A stretch of DNA of 33,754 nt. Origin: CALJIC01 sp039805565. Lineage in GTDB: Bacteria > Chloroflexota > Chloroflexia > Chloroflexales > Roseiflexaceae. A program made the position numbers and the translations under genes. The stretch covers positions 1 to 33,754 of the forward strand of contig JBDLTZ010000230.1 in the NCBI GenBank assembly GCA_039805565.1. The letters run 5' to 3'. Numbering within the stretch: the stretch's first letter is position 1; each line of letters opens with the position of its first letter. The notes under the pieces are model-generated. The model ran no database searches and was not told where the DNA came from. It worked only from the letters and a program-made list of their open reading frames with translations. Positions 16,466 to 24,198 of this stretch are shown here, one piece after another.

Positions 16466-19012
16466 TCAGGCGCGGATGGTCGCCTTCACGTCGTACTCCA
16501 GCCCGCGGATGATCTTCTGGCGCACCTTGCCCAGCTCTGCGTCTCCCAGCGTCCGGTCTGCGGCGCGGAACGTCAGCCGGTACGTCAGGCTGCGCTGCCC
16601 CGCCGCGAGCGGCGCCCCCTCGTACACATCGAATAGCGTCAGCGCCTCGAGCAGCGGCCCGGCGTACTTTCGTAGCGCGGCGTCCACCTGCGCCGACGGC
16701 ACATCCGCCCCGACAACGAACGACAGGTCCTGGACTGTCGCCGGGTAGCGCGAGATCGAGGTGTAGCGCACCGGCTGCGCCGTCCCGATCAGCGCCTCCA
16801 GATCGAGCTCAGCCGCCAGCGCTCGCGGGGCGTCGATCGCCAGCCGCTCTCGCACCTCCGGGTGCAGCTCGCCGAGCACACCCACCGCGCGCCGCTCCTC
16901 GGCCCCCTTCTTCCCTGCGGCTGCCTGCACCAGCACCAGCTGCGCCGCCCGGCCCGGGTGGAAGCGCGCGTCGCTCGTCAGCGGCGCGAACTCCACCTGC
17001 CCCACGTTCAGGCGCGCCGCGAGCGTCTCCACCACGCCCTTCAGGTCGAAGAAGTCCATCGCCTCTGGCTTCGGCGTCAGCCACGACTGCGGCTCACGCG
17101 TGCCGGCCATCACGATCGCCAGCCGGCGCGGTTCATCCGGTAGGGGCGAAACCTCCTGCTCGCCCGCGCCATTCCGGCGCAGGTACACCCGCCCGATCTC
17201 GAACAGCAGCACCCGCTCGCGCTCCCGCAGGTTCGCGGCCAGCGCCTCGAGCAGCGTCGGCAGCAGCGAGCGCCGCATGTACTCGCGCTCGGGCGTCAGC
17301 GCGTTCAGCAGTTTCAGGTGGAGCGCCGGGTCGGCATCCGCTGGGCTCACCCTCGCCACGTCCGCCATGTTCGTCAGCGAGTACGTGATCGCCTCGTCCA
17401 GACCCGCGCCCGCCAGCACGTCGCGCGCCTTCTGCTCGCGCTCCAGCGACGGGTTTGCCCGCTGCTCTGGCAGCTCGTCGGCAAGCACGGTGGTCGGGAT
17501 GTTGTCGTAGCCGTACATCCGCGCCACTTCCTCGCACAGGTCCGCCGTGTGCTGCACATCGCGCCGGAAGCTCGGGGCCACCACGCGCACCGCCGCGCCC
17601 CCCTCGGCCTCCACCACCGCGCACTCGAAGCCCAGCGGCGCCAGCAGATGCGCGATCTCCTGTGCCTCCAGCTCGATGCCCAGGATGCGCCGCACCTCGC
17701 GCGGCGTCAGATCCAGCACCACCGGCAGCCACGGCCGCGGGTAGGTGTCCACCATACCCTCGGCCACCGTGCCGCCCGTCACCTGCTGCAGCAGGCTCAG
17801 CGCCCGCCGCTGGGCCAGCGGCGCCAGCTCCAGATCCACCCCACGCTCGAAGCGCTTCGAGGCCTCCGAGCGGGCCCGCAGCGCGGTGCTCATCCGCCGG
17901 ATGGTCGTCGGCTCCCACACCGCGGCCTCCACCAGCACGCGCGTCGTCGTGTCGCTCACCTCGCTCGAGGCGCCGCCCATGACGCCCGCCAGGCTGAGCG
18001 GGCCCGTCGGGTCGCACACCAGCAGGGGCGTCGTGCCTCCGATTGGCACCGACAGGTCGTGCTCCTTGCCGTCCAGCGTCGTCAGCTTCTCCCCAGGCCG
18101 CGCCAGCCGCACCACCAGGTGCTGGTCGGCCACCCGGTCGGCGTCGAACATGTGGTTTGGCTGCCCAAGCTCGAGCATCACGTAGTTGCTCACGTCCACG
18201 ATGTTGCTGATCGGACGCATCCCGGCCATCGTCAGGCGGCGCTGCATCCACAGCGGCGAGGGCCGCACCTCCACACCCTCGATCAGCGTCACCGTGAAGC
18301 GCGGGCACAGCTCGGGCTCCTCGATCGTCACCGCCGCCCGGCCCGCCACGCTCGGCCCGCTCACCTCCAGCGGCATCTCCGGGATCCGCAGCTCCGTTCC
18401 TGTCAGCGCTGCCACCTCGCGCGCCACCCCTAGGATGCTCAGCGCCCGGCTCATGTTCGGCAGCACGTCCACCTCGATCACCACGTCGCCCAGGTAGTCG
18501 CGCAGCGGAGCGCCCACCGGCGCGTCGTCCGGCAGGATCAGGATGCCCTCGTGCTCATCGGACATACCCAGCTCCTTCTCGGAGCACAGCATGGCGTTCG
18601 ACATAACGCCGCGCACCGGCCGCCCTTTGAGCGTCACCTTGACCTTGCCCTCGGCGTGGCCGTCGTATAGCGTGGCGCCCTCCTTGGCGAACACGCTCTT
18701 CAGCGGGTGTGTCAGCCGCCCAAGCCCCCGGTACTGGTACAGGTTCGGCGCGCCCGTCACCACGGTGTGCGGCTCCGCCGCGCCGTAGTCCACGTCCGCA
18801 AGCACGAGCTTGTCGGCGTTCGGGTGCTGCTTCACCTCCAGGATGTTGCACACCAGCACCTTCTCCGGGTCCCACGGCAGCTCGCCCCCCGGCACGCCGA
18901 TGTACTCGATCCCCTCGGTCTCCAGCCCGGAGCGCGTCAGCTTCTCAGCCAGCTCCTCCGGCGTCATCGTGATATCCACGAACTCTTTCAGCCACGAAAG
19001 CGGTACTCGCAT
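16466..19012 (-). CDS. pheT: Phenylalanyl-tRNA synthetase beta subunit
   Basis: 848 residues, normal for bacterial PheT. It pairs with PheS as an (alpha-beta)2 enzyme charging tRNA(Phe). It begins MRVPLSWLKEFVDI; then come an OB-fold tRNA-binding domain (about 40-155, with HPNADKL), B3/B4 editing domain (about 210-390, GQPNHMFDAD), B5 (about 405-480), the catalytic-like core (about 490-720) and a C-terminal FDX-ACB anticodon-binding domain (about 755-848, SRYPATVQDLSFVV). The start has GGAGG four bases upstream. It is the last gene of the T-box-controlled pheS operon but is separated from pheS by a 2.2-kb membrane-protein gene, which is unusual. A 186-bp gap with two hairpins precedes it. Confidence 0.97.
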   Translation of the reverse strand: MRVPLSWLKEFVDITMTPEELAEKLTRSGLETEGIEYIGVPGGELPWDPEKVLVCNILEVKQHPNADKLVLADVDYGAAEPHTVVTGAPNLYQYRGLGRLTHPLKSVFAKEGATLYDGHAEGKVKVTLKGRPVRGVMSNAMLCSEKELGMSDEHEGILILPDDAPVGAPLRDYLGDVVIEVDVLPNMSRALSILGVAREVAALTGTELRIPEMPLEVSGPSVAGRAAVTIEEPELCPRFTVTLIEGVEVRPSPLWMQRRLTMAGMRPISNIVDVSNYVMLELGQPNHMFDADRVADQHLVVRLARPGEKLTTLDGKEHDLSVPIGGTTPLLVCDPTGPLSLAGVMGGASSEVSDTTTRVLVEAAVWEPTTIRRMSTALRARSEASKRFERGVDLELAPLAQRRALSLLQQVTGGTVAEGMVDTYPRPWLPVVLDLTPREVRRILGIELEAQEIAHLLAPLGFECAVVEAEGGAAVRVVAPSFRRDVQHTADLCEEVARMYGYDNIPTTVLADELPEQRANPSLEREQKARDVLAGAGLDEAITYSLTNMADVARVSPADADPALHLKLLNALTPEREYMRRSLLPTLLEALAANLRERERVLLFEIGRVYLRRNGAGEQEVSPLPDEPRRLAIVMAGTREPQSWLTPKPEAMDFFDLKGVVETLAARLNVGQVEFAPLTSDARFHPGRAAQLVLVQAAAGKKGAEERRAVGVLGELHPEVRERLAIDAPRALAAELDLEALIGTAQPVRYTSISRYPATVQDLSFVVGADVPSAQVDAALRKYAGPLLEALTLFDVYEGAPLAAGQRSLTYRLTFRAADRTLGDAELGKVRQKIIRGLEYDVKATIRA

Positions 19013-19070
19013 ATCCCCTCCATCCTGCGCTCATCGGCGCGTGTCTTCGCGTGCGCTTCTCAGCGCCTTT

Positions 19071-19187
19071 TTTCGCTCGCGCGAAAGAAATGCCCGTTGT
19101 CGTCGCCCGTCGTCTGCTTCGGCTGCTGCCCGTCCTGCCTGCTGCAACCGCGCTAGCCGCGGAGGGCTCCGCGCATTCCATTGCAGC
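19071..19187. other. Two hairpins in the gap before pheT
   Basis: The 186-bp gap between the membrane-protein gene and pheT holds two inverted repeats. One is TTTCGC-tcgc-GCGAAA at 19071-19086, which reads as a GCGA tetraloop hairpin on the minus strand. The other is nested: an outer GCTGCAA/TTGCAGC (19141-19147, 19181-19187) and an inner CGCGGAG-gg-CTCCGCG (19158-19173). Neither has a T-tract on the minus strand. They could process the polycistronic message or act as partial terminators. Confidence 0.5.
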
Positions 19188-19198
19188 GCGCTGCCCTC

Positions 19199-21355
19199 TC
19201 ACCGGCGCACTTCGATCTGGGTCAGCACCACTGAGTCTCCGGCCAGCTCCCCCTCGCGGTCGTACATCCGCGCCCGCCGGCCGGTCTCCGGGTACCACAG
19301 CCCTACCCGCAGCGCGTATGTGCCGGGCGGTAGCTCCGGCGGGATCTCCAGCCGGTGGTGGTCCTCCGCCCAGTCCCCTGCCCTCCAATGGAGCATCGGG
19401 AACACGCCCCCGCCCACCTCCGCGTTCGCCTCCGCCACCAGCCCCTCTTCGGCATCCTCCAGGTGCACAAACGCCCACCAGTCGCGGTTCTGGGGACCGA
19501 GGGCGTGCCAGGTGAGCCGCAGCTCCAGCGCTTCACCCGGTCGCGCCTCGCCCGTCACCTCCCAGCCGCGCAGCTCAGCCCCCGCCTCGTCGGTACGCGC
19601 GAACCGCCCGTACACCGGCGTCCCCAGCCGCCCCAGCGCCTCCGCCTCGGCCAGCGCCTGGCTGGGGTAGGCGGGGCGAATGACACCGAAAGGCAGCCAG
19701 ATGGCCAGGGTGCCCAGACCAACGACGAAAGACGAAAGACCAAGCGCGACTCTCCTGCTCGGGCGTCCTCGGCTCTTCGTCCACGGTCCACGGCCCGTGG
19801 TCCACCCCAGAAGCCCCCATGCCATCAGGGTCGCCGCGGCGCTGGTCGCCGGAAACATCAGCCGTCCCTGCCACGCCACTAGCCCCGCTGTCAGCGCGAA
19901 GCTCAGCACCCACGCCAGCGCCAGCGCCGGCAGGGCCAGCAGCGGCCACACAGATAAGGCGAGGGACGAGAGTCGCACGGCTGGCTGGCCCTGGCCGCTG
20001 TGGTCGAGTAAGCTGTCGCTGGTGTCCGGCCCGCGACCCGTGGCCTGCCCCTGGTCCACTGCCGCAAGCCCTCGGTCGGCCGCCCCCGTCCCTCGGTCCA
20101 TGGTCAGCCGGAGTGCCAGCCCCACGCACGCGGCCGCGCCGACCGCCCCGTATACCCAGTCGACCCAGGCCGGCGGTGTCACGTTCATCCACCCGAAACG
20201 CGCCCAGGACGACGTGTACAGCTGTGTGAGCGCGCTCATCCACGCCGCTGGGCTCAGCGGGTCGAACGGCTGCGTCGCAAACTCGGCGCGGAACATGTCC
20301 AGCCCCAGCAGGTCGCCGTACAGCTCCAGGTTCCGCGCGTACCACCACCCCGCGGTCGCCGCTGCCACCCCCAGCACCAGGAGCGCGCGCGTGAGCGACC
20401 GAAAGGCCCAATGTCTCATCGACGACCAGCGCGGCTGCCTGAGAGGGCGCCACGCAGGCCCTGGCCTCTGGTCCAGCAGCGCCCATCCCAGGGCCACCGG
20501 GACGAGTAGCAGCGCGCTCGCCTTTGTCAGCAGCGCCAGCCCCAGCATTAGCCCCACCGCCGCCGCACGTGGTAGGGACTGAAGACCAAAGACGAAGGAC
20601 CAAAAGCCAAATCTCCGGCCCTCGGCCCTTAGACCTTGGTCCTTGGCCCTTGGCCCTCCGGTCTCGGTCCTTGGCCCTTGGTCAATCACCAGCCACAGCA
20701 GCGCCGCGCTCAGCGCCGCCAGCAGTGCGTCATTGCTGATCAGCGCCGACGTGAAGATGAACTGCGGGTTCAGCGCCACCAGCGCGGCCGCGAGCAGAGC
20801 CGCTCTGGATCGTGAAAGATGGATTGTATGCCACGGCAGTAATCCAAAGTCGATCTTTCGTGCCGTCAGGTACGTCAGCACCACTGTCGCCGCGCCCGCC
20901 GCTGTGCTCGCGAGCCTCGCCAGATGCCACGCCAGCACCTCGCGTGACCATGGCCAGCGCTCGCGCGTCCCATGCCCCAGCGCGTTCGCCTGGTCTCCCC
21001 CCGTCCACGTGAAGCGCCGGTTGCCGGGCAGGTCGATCCGGCGCTCCTCGCGCGGTAGCCAGCTCACCAGCGGCGTCGCCAGCAGGTAGGCCAGCGGCGG
21101 GTGGTGTCCCGAGCCTGGCACCTCACTCACGCAGGGCGCCGCGCACTGCACTGGCAGCCGCCCCTCGCGCGCCAGAAACAGCACGTACTGGCCGTGCCCT
21201 GGCTCGTCTGGACCCTCGCCCAGTGGTGTCACTGCGTTGTAGAGCGTCGCCAGCCCCACGAACATCAGGACCAGGATGCTGATTGGGAGGTTGCGTCTCA
21301 CGTCATCCTTGCGATAGGGAGGTGCGGAGGGCGCAGTTCCTCCGCAGAGCGGCAT
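19199..21355 (-). CDS. GT-C fold membrane glycosyltransferase-like protein with C-terminal beta-sandwich
   Basis: About 718 residues and 10 or more hydrophobic helices. After TM1 (about 23-42) comes D50-E51-P-G-H54, the acidic first-loop motif of GT39/PMT-like enzymes that use polyprenyl-phosphate sugars, then SGHHPPLAYLL. A C-terminal soluble domain (about 575-718) contains LELRLTWHALGP, WAFVHLED and PPGTYALRVGLWYPETG, a layout common in Chloroflexota. Substrate unknown. Three heptamer-repeat elements are read through in frame (about residues 224-261, 417-466 and 517-547). The ATG at 21355 overlaps the pheS stop as TGATG. The GTG at 21301 has a better Shine-Dalgarno (AAGGA) and would place the palindrome at 21323-21346 outside the gene, so the true start may be 21301. 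It lies between pheS and pheT, presumably under the same T-box. Confidence 0.85.
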   Translation of the reverse strand: MPLCGGTAPSAPPYRKDDVRRNLPISILVLMFVGLATLYNAVTPLGEGPDEPGHGQYVLFLAREGRLPVQCAAPCVSEVPGSGHHPPLAYLLATPLVSWLPREERRIDLPGNRRFTWTGGDQANALGHGTRERWPWSREVLAWHLARLASTAAGAATVVLTYLTARKIDFGLLPWHTIHLSRSRAALLAAALVALNPQFIFTSALISNDALLAALSAALLWLVIDQGPRTETGGPRAKDQGLRAEGRRFGFWSFVFGLQSLPRAAAVGLMLGLALLTKASALLLVPVALGWALLDQRPGPAWRPLRQPRWSSMRHWAFRSLTRALLVLGVAAATAGWWYARNLELYGDLLGLDMFRAEFATQPFDPLSPAAWMSALTQLYTSSWARFGWMNVTPPAWVDWVYGAVGAAACVGLALRLTMDRGTGAADRGLAAVDQGQATGRGPDTSDSLLDHSGQGQPAVRLSSLALSVWPLLALPALALAWVLSFALTAGLVAWQGRLMFPATSAAATLMAWGLLGWTTGRGPWTKSRGRPSRRVALGLSSFVVGLGTLAIWLPFGVIRPAYPSQALAEAEALGRLGTPVYGRFARTDEAGAELRGWEVTGEARPGEALELRLTWHALGPQNRDWWAFVHLEDAEEGLVAEANAEVGGGVFPMLHWRAGDWAEDHHRLEIPPELPPGTYALRVGLWYPETGRRARMYDREGELAGDSVVLTQIEVRR
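19717..19805. repeat. Inverted heptamer element inside the GT-C gene (element 1)
   Basis: The left arm is four 7-bp units of gacgaaa/gaccaag type (19717-19744). The right arm is units of the complementary sense (tcgtcca, cggtcca type) at about 19763-19805. The gene reads through without a frame break. The left arm is translated as the hydrophobic LGLSSFVVG and the right arm as the basic GRGPWTKSRGR. Confidence 0.75.
19955..20105. repeat. Degenerate inverted heptamer element inside the GT-C gene (element 2)
   Basis: CGAGGGACG at 19960-19968 is exactly complementary to CGTCCCTCG at 20087-20095. The right side repeats ctcggtc-type units at 7-bp spacing (20071-20105), with an out-of-phase block at 20021-20048. 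It encodes a hydrophilic stretch rich in D, R, G and Q between two membrane helices. Confidence 0.6.
20575..20686. repeat. Inverted heptamer element inside the GT-C gene (element 3, 16 units)
   Basis: Sixteen consecutive 7-bp units keep phase over 112 bp. The left units are aagacca/aagacga/aggacca type (20575-20609). The right units are ggtcctt/ggccctt type (20617-20686), complementary to the left. The minus-strand gene stays open: the right arm becomes a charged loop (DQGPRTETGG...AKDQG) and the left arm the hydrophobic FGFWSFVFGLQS. Confidence 0.85.
21323..21346. repeat. Dispersed palindromic element, copy 3 (short)
   Basis: TGCGGAGG (21323-21330) and CCTCCGCA (21339-21346) flank gcgcagtt. 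The sequence around it, including the following gagcg, closely matches the stem of copy 1 at 6773-6802. It lies between the pheS stop and the GTG candidate start of the membrane-protein gene. Confidence 0.65.
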
Positions 21356-22398
21356 CAGAACTGCTGCAGGAACCGCTCGTCGCCGCTGAAGAACCAGCGG
21401 ATGTCGTCGATCCCGAACAGGTTCATCGCCATGCGCTCGGGGCCCATCCCGAACGCGAAGCCGCTCATCTTGTCAGGGTCGTAGCCGCCGTTCCGCAGCA
21501 CTGTCGGGTGTACCATCCCGGCGCCCAGGATCTCGAGCCAGCCGGCGTACTTGCACACGCGGCAGCCCTTCCCGCCGCACAGGTAGCACTCAATGTCCAG
21601 CTCGACGCTCGGCTCGGTGAACGGGAAGTAGCTCGGCCGGAAGCGCGTGCGCACTCCCTTGCCGTACAGCCGCTCTGCAAAGCCTACCAGCGTGCCCTTC
21701 AGGTCGGCGAAGGTGATATTCTCACCCACCGCCAGCCCCTCGACCTGGTAGAACTGCATCTCGGAGCGCGCCGTCACCTGCTCGTAGCGGTACACCTTGC
21801 CCGGCAGCACCACCCGCACCGGGTTTGGCGCGTACTGTCGCATCGCGTGGATCTGTCCCGGCGAGGTGTGTGTGCGTAGTAGCACCTTCTCGTCCCCGGG
21901 CGGTGTCTCGACGTAGAACGTGTCCCACATATCGCGCGCCGGGTGCTCTGCGGGCATATTCAGCAGGCCGAAGTTCAGCTCGTCGCTCTCGACCTCAGGG
22001 CTCTCGAACACCTGGAAGCCCATCTCGGCGAACGCGCCCGTCACTGTGCGGAGGATCTGTGTGCTTGGGTGTAGCCGCCCAACCGCTGGCGCGCGGCCCG
22101 GCAGCGTTACGTCCACCTGCTCCGCCTCGAAGGCGTTCTGCTGCGCCGCGTGCTTGAGCGCCACCTCGGCCTGCCCCAGGGCCTGCTCCAGCGCCTGCCG
22201 CGTTACGTTGAACTGCTGCCCTGCCGCCGGTCGCTCCTCTGCTGGCAGCGCGCCTAGCCCTCGGCTCAGCTTCGTCAGCGCTCCCTGCTTGCCAAGGTAC
22301 GCGCCTTTCCACTCGGTAAGCGCCGCCAGGTCTGCGGCGCCGCCCAGCTCTGCCAGCGCTCGCTCGCGCAGCTGGCTCAGCTCATCGATCACACTCAT
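21355..22398 (-). CDS. pheS: Phenylalanyl-tRNA synthetase alpha subunit
   Basis: 347 residues. A class II catalytic subunit that activates phenylalanine. The N-terminal coiled coil (about 1-95) is followed by the catalytic domain with HPSTQILRTVTGAFAEMGF (motif region 1), VRVVLPGKVYRYEQVTARSE (motif 2 area), FRPSYFPFTEPSVE, the Cys-rich ECYLCGGKGCRVCKYAGWLE loop found in many bacterial PheS, and motif 3 GFAFGMGPERMAM. The frame is open eight codons further, but ATG 22398 is chosen because PheS alignment starts at MSVIDELSQ and GGAGGAGG precedes it. Controlled by the T-box at 22434-22766. The next gene on the strand overlaps its stop codon by one base (TGATG) if it uses the upstream ATG. Confidence 0.97.
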   Translation of the reverse strand: MSVIDELSQLRERALAELGGAADLAALTEWKGAYLGKQGALTKLSRGLGALPAEERPAAGQQFNVTRQALEQALGQAEVALKHAAQQNAFEAEQVDVTLPGRAPAVGRLHPSTQILRTVTGAFAEMGFQVFESPEVESDELNFGLLNMPAEHPARDMWDTFYVETPPGDEKVLLRTHTSPGQIHAMRQYAPNPVRVVLPGKVYRYEQVTARSEMQFYQVEGLAVGENITFADLKGTLVGFAERLYGKGVRTRFRPSYFPFTEPSVELDIECYLCGGKGCRVCKYAGWLEILGAGMVHPTVLRNGGYDPDKMSGFAFGMGPERMAMNLFGIDDIRWFFSGDERFLQQF

Positions 22399-22437
22399 GC
22401 AATGCTCCTCCTCCCGCGCCATACGGCGCCGGGCAAC

Positions 22438-22473
22438 AAAAAGGCCACGCGCTCGCAGGGACGAGGCGTGACC
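22438..22473 (-). terminator. Intrinsic terminator of the pheS T-box
   Basis: On the minus strand GGTCACGC and CTCG (22473-22462) pair with CGAG and GCGTGGCC (22455-22443), with one bulged C and one G-U pair, followed by five T. Its upstream arm follows, and overlaps by one base, the T-box antiterminator sequence, as expected for mutually exclusive folding. Confidence 0.88.
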
Positions 22474-22578
22474 CGTGGTACCACCCTGATTCGGCGCAGC
22501 ATGCAGCGGCGCCCTCGGTAGCCCGTGTAACGGCGGGCAAGCCCGGAGACGACTACGCAGTTGAAGGCTCAGCGCTCA

Positions 22579-22608
22579 CGCTGAGTTCTGCACGCGCAGA
22601 GCTCAGCG
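22579..22608. repeat. Hairpin inside the T-box leader
   Basis: CGCTGAG-t-TCTGC pairs with GCAGA-g-CTCAGCG around an acgc loop: 12 pairs plus one wobble. A competing CTCAGCG-ctca-CGCTGAG hairpin overlaps it at 22568-22585. These stems are not a standard T-box element and look inserted. Confidence 0.65.
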
Positions 22609-22624
22609 CACCCAGTGTGCCCGG

Positions 22625-22671
22625 GAATGCCTTCGGCATTCAGCGTTCAGCGTTCAGCGTTCACCGTCCGG
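22625..22671. repeat. Heptamer array and palindrome inserted in the T-box leader
   Basis: A perfect GAATGCC-ttc-GGCATTC palindrome (22625-22641) runs into five 7-bp units: cattcag, cgttcag, cgttcag, cgttcac, cgtccgg (22637-22671). The palindrome's left half recurs at 22873 (gaatgccttcgg). It sits just after stem I and the specifier region of the T-box. Confidence 0.8.
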
Positions 22672-22770
22672 CTCAGAAGGGAACTTCGGCGGGGTTCCGC
22701 GGCGGCGGCTCACAGCCGCTGTCCACCGCTCTCTGGGCGCATCCGCCCGCCTACTCGCTTCATCACAGCC

Positions 22771-22776
22771 ACTATA
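22771..22776 (-). promoter_or_regulatory. Putative -10 element of the pheS operon
   Basis: Minus-strand TATAGT stands directly before the 5' end of the T-box, placing the start near 22766. No good -35 is visible; the expected position falls in a short heptamer run (gagtcct, gagtgct on the plus strand). Confidence 0.4.
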
Positions 22777-22867
22777 CGAGTTATGAGTCCTGAGTGCTGA
22801 CGTACCAGTTTAGGTCACCCTCTCGGGCCCTTCTGGCACCTGTACCAAGGCTGAGGATACGCGGCAC

Positions 22868-22896
22868 TGCTGGGAATGCCTTCGGTATGCGCAGCA
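22868..22896 (-). terminator. Possible terminator after the rRNA methyltransferase gene
   Basis: TGCTG and CAGCA enclose an imperfect GCATACC-gaa-GGCATTC stem about 20 bases beyond the stop codon. No T-tract follows. The remainder of 22800-22913 holds no gene I can support. Confidence 0.3.
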
Positions 22897-22913
22897 CCTG
22901 GCACTCAACACCG

Positions 22914-23702
22914 CTAACTTCGCCCCAGGCTCCGTTGCCTGAGGGCCTCGAAGAGAATAATGCTGCCGGCCACTCCCGCATTCAGCGACTCGGCGCCGCC
23001 CTGCATAGGGATACCGATCCCCTTTGTAGCGCGCGCAACACCGTCCTCGCTGAGCCCGCTCGCCTCATTGCCTACCAGCAGCGCGCAGGGCTGCCGCCAG
23101 TCCGCCGCGTAGTAGGGCATCGTCGCGGTCGCGTCGGCCGCGTACACGTGGTCCACGAACAGCAGCCGTTCGTCGATAGCGTCCCACCCCAGGTCCTGGA
23201 AGAGGGTCAGTCGGAAGTGCGCCCCCATGGCTGCGCGCACCACTTTTGGCGCGTATGCGTCAGTGGTGCCGGGCCCGCAGATAACCTCTGCCACCCCCAC
23301 CGCCTCCGCGCTGCGGAGCAGCGTCCCCAGGTTGCCAGGGTCCTGCACCGCGTCTAGCACCAGTACGAGCCCTGGTCGGCCTGGCTCGATCTCTGGCCAG
23401 TGCGCCACCGCCACGACACCTTGCGGGTGGACGGTGTCTGCTGCTGCCGATACAACCTGAGGCGTCGCCTCGTAGCTGTGCTGGAGATCATGGAGCCGGG
23501 CAGCAAGAGCCTGACCTCCTGCTGTTCTGCCTAGCTGCTCCGGTGCGTACAGCACCAGCGCGAGCTCAGCCCCACAGTCCAGCGCATCGCTCACCAAGCG
23601 CACACCCTCAAGCACAAACATCCGCTCGCGGCGCCGCTCTTTTCGATCGGCGGCCAGCGAGCGGATGCGTTTTACGTGTGGGTTTGCCGTGCTGCTGATC
23701 AC
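22914..23702 (-). CDS. SpoU/TrmH-family RNA 2'-O-methyltransferase
   Basis: 262 residues. An N-terminal substrate-binding domain (about 5-95, beginning NPHVKRIRSLAADRKERR) is followed by the SPOUT trefoil-knot domain. Motif 1 is LDAVQDPGNLGTLLRSAEA (116-134, with N124 and R130), motif 2 LLVGNEASGLS (209-218), and motif 3 IPMQGGAESLNAGVAGSI (231-248). These bind S-adenosylmethionine and methylate a ribose 2'-OH of rRNA or tRNA; the exact target is not evident. It starts at GTG overlapping the rplT stop (GTGA), so translation is probably coupled to L20. A TrmH-type gene after infC-rpmI-rplT is a known arrangement and suggests an rRNA target. Confidence 0.93.
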   Translation of the reverse strand: MISSTANPHVKRIRSLAADRKERRRERMFVLEGVRLVSDALDCGAELALVLYAPEQLGRTAGGQALAARLHDLQHSYEATPQVVSAAADTVHPQGVVAVAHWPEIEPGRPGLVLVLDAVQDPGNLGTLLRSAEAVGVAEVICGPGTTDAYAPKVVRAAMGAHFRLTLFQDLGWDAIDERLLFVDHVYAADATATMPYYAADWRQPCALLVGNEASGLSEDGVARATKGIGIPMQGGAESLNAGVAGSIILFEALRQRSLGRS

Positions 23703-24052
23703 ACCGCGCGCCGGACCTGCTCCACAACGCTCGTAAACGCGGCGGGGTCGCGCACAGCCATATCAGCCAGGATCTTCCGATCCAGGTTGATGCCTGCGGT
23801 CTTGAGGCCGCTCATCAGCTTGCTGTAGGAGATACCGTTCAGGCGGGCGGCAGCGTTGATGCGCACGATCCACAGGCGGCGGAAATCGCGCTTCTTGTTG
23901 CGTCGGTCGCGGTACGCGTACGACAGCGCCTTCAGCACCGTCTGCCGCGCGACGCGAATGCGCCGGCTTCGACTGCCCTGATATCCCTTAGCTTGGAGGA
24001 GCAACTTGTTGTGGCGCTTGCGCACCATCACACCACGTTTGACACGAGCCAT
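23699..24052 (-). CDS. rplT: 50S ribosomal protein L20
   Basis: 117 residues, normal length. The sequence starts MARVKRGVMVRKRHNKLLLQ, followed by the basic helical extension, then RDRRNKKRDFRRLWIVRINAAAR, LNGISYSKLMSGL and the C-terminal FTSVVEQVRRAV. It binds 23S rRNA early in 50S assembly. The ATG has AGGAA nine bases upstream. A 146-bp gap separates it from rpmI, longer than the other junctions in this operon; such a gap could house L20 autoregulatory structure, but I could not identify one. Confidence 0.97.
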   Translation of the reverse strand: MARVKRGVMVRKRHNKLLLQAKGYQGSRSRRIRVARQTVLKALSYAYRDRRNKKRDFRRLWIVRINAAARLNGISYSKLMSGLKTAGINLDRKILADMAVRDPAAFTSVVEQVRRAV

Positions 24053-24198
24053 TGTTATCTATTCCTATTGTGTTACAACGTTATTACTGCGCGAGATGCG
24101 ATGCGTGTGCCTGTCTCCACGGTTATAAGCCAGCCGACGTCTGTCGACGAGGCCCGAGACACCGATCGCAGTGCGCCTTTCCCAATCGACGTCAGATA

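Larger units (their letters stand above)
22434..22766 (-). promoter_or_regulatory. T-box leader (tRNA-Phe riboswitch) of the pheS operon
   Basis: Read on the minus strand, the leader shows the T-box features in order. Stem I carries GATGAAGCGAGTAGGCG (from about 22763) and AGAGAGCGGTGG. The specifier UUC (22683-22681, Phe codon) is followed by CCTTCTGAG. A stem III-like CCGTTACACGGGC lies near 22530. The T-box sequence CAGGGTGGTACCACGG is at 22488-22473, followed by a terminator ending in a T run. Uncharged tRNA(Phe) would pair with UUC and with the T-box bulge, favouring the antiterminator and expression of pheS, the GT-C gene and pheT. The region between stem I and stem III is unusually long because a heptamer array and a second hairpin occupy it. 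Confidence 0.9.

Noticed and set aside
19199..21355. The GT-C gene as a pseudogene disrupted by repeats
   Set aside because: No stop or frameshift occurs over 700 codons, the helices and C-terminal domain are intact, and the catalytic-type DE motif is kept. A functional gene is more likely, although unproven.
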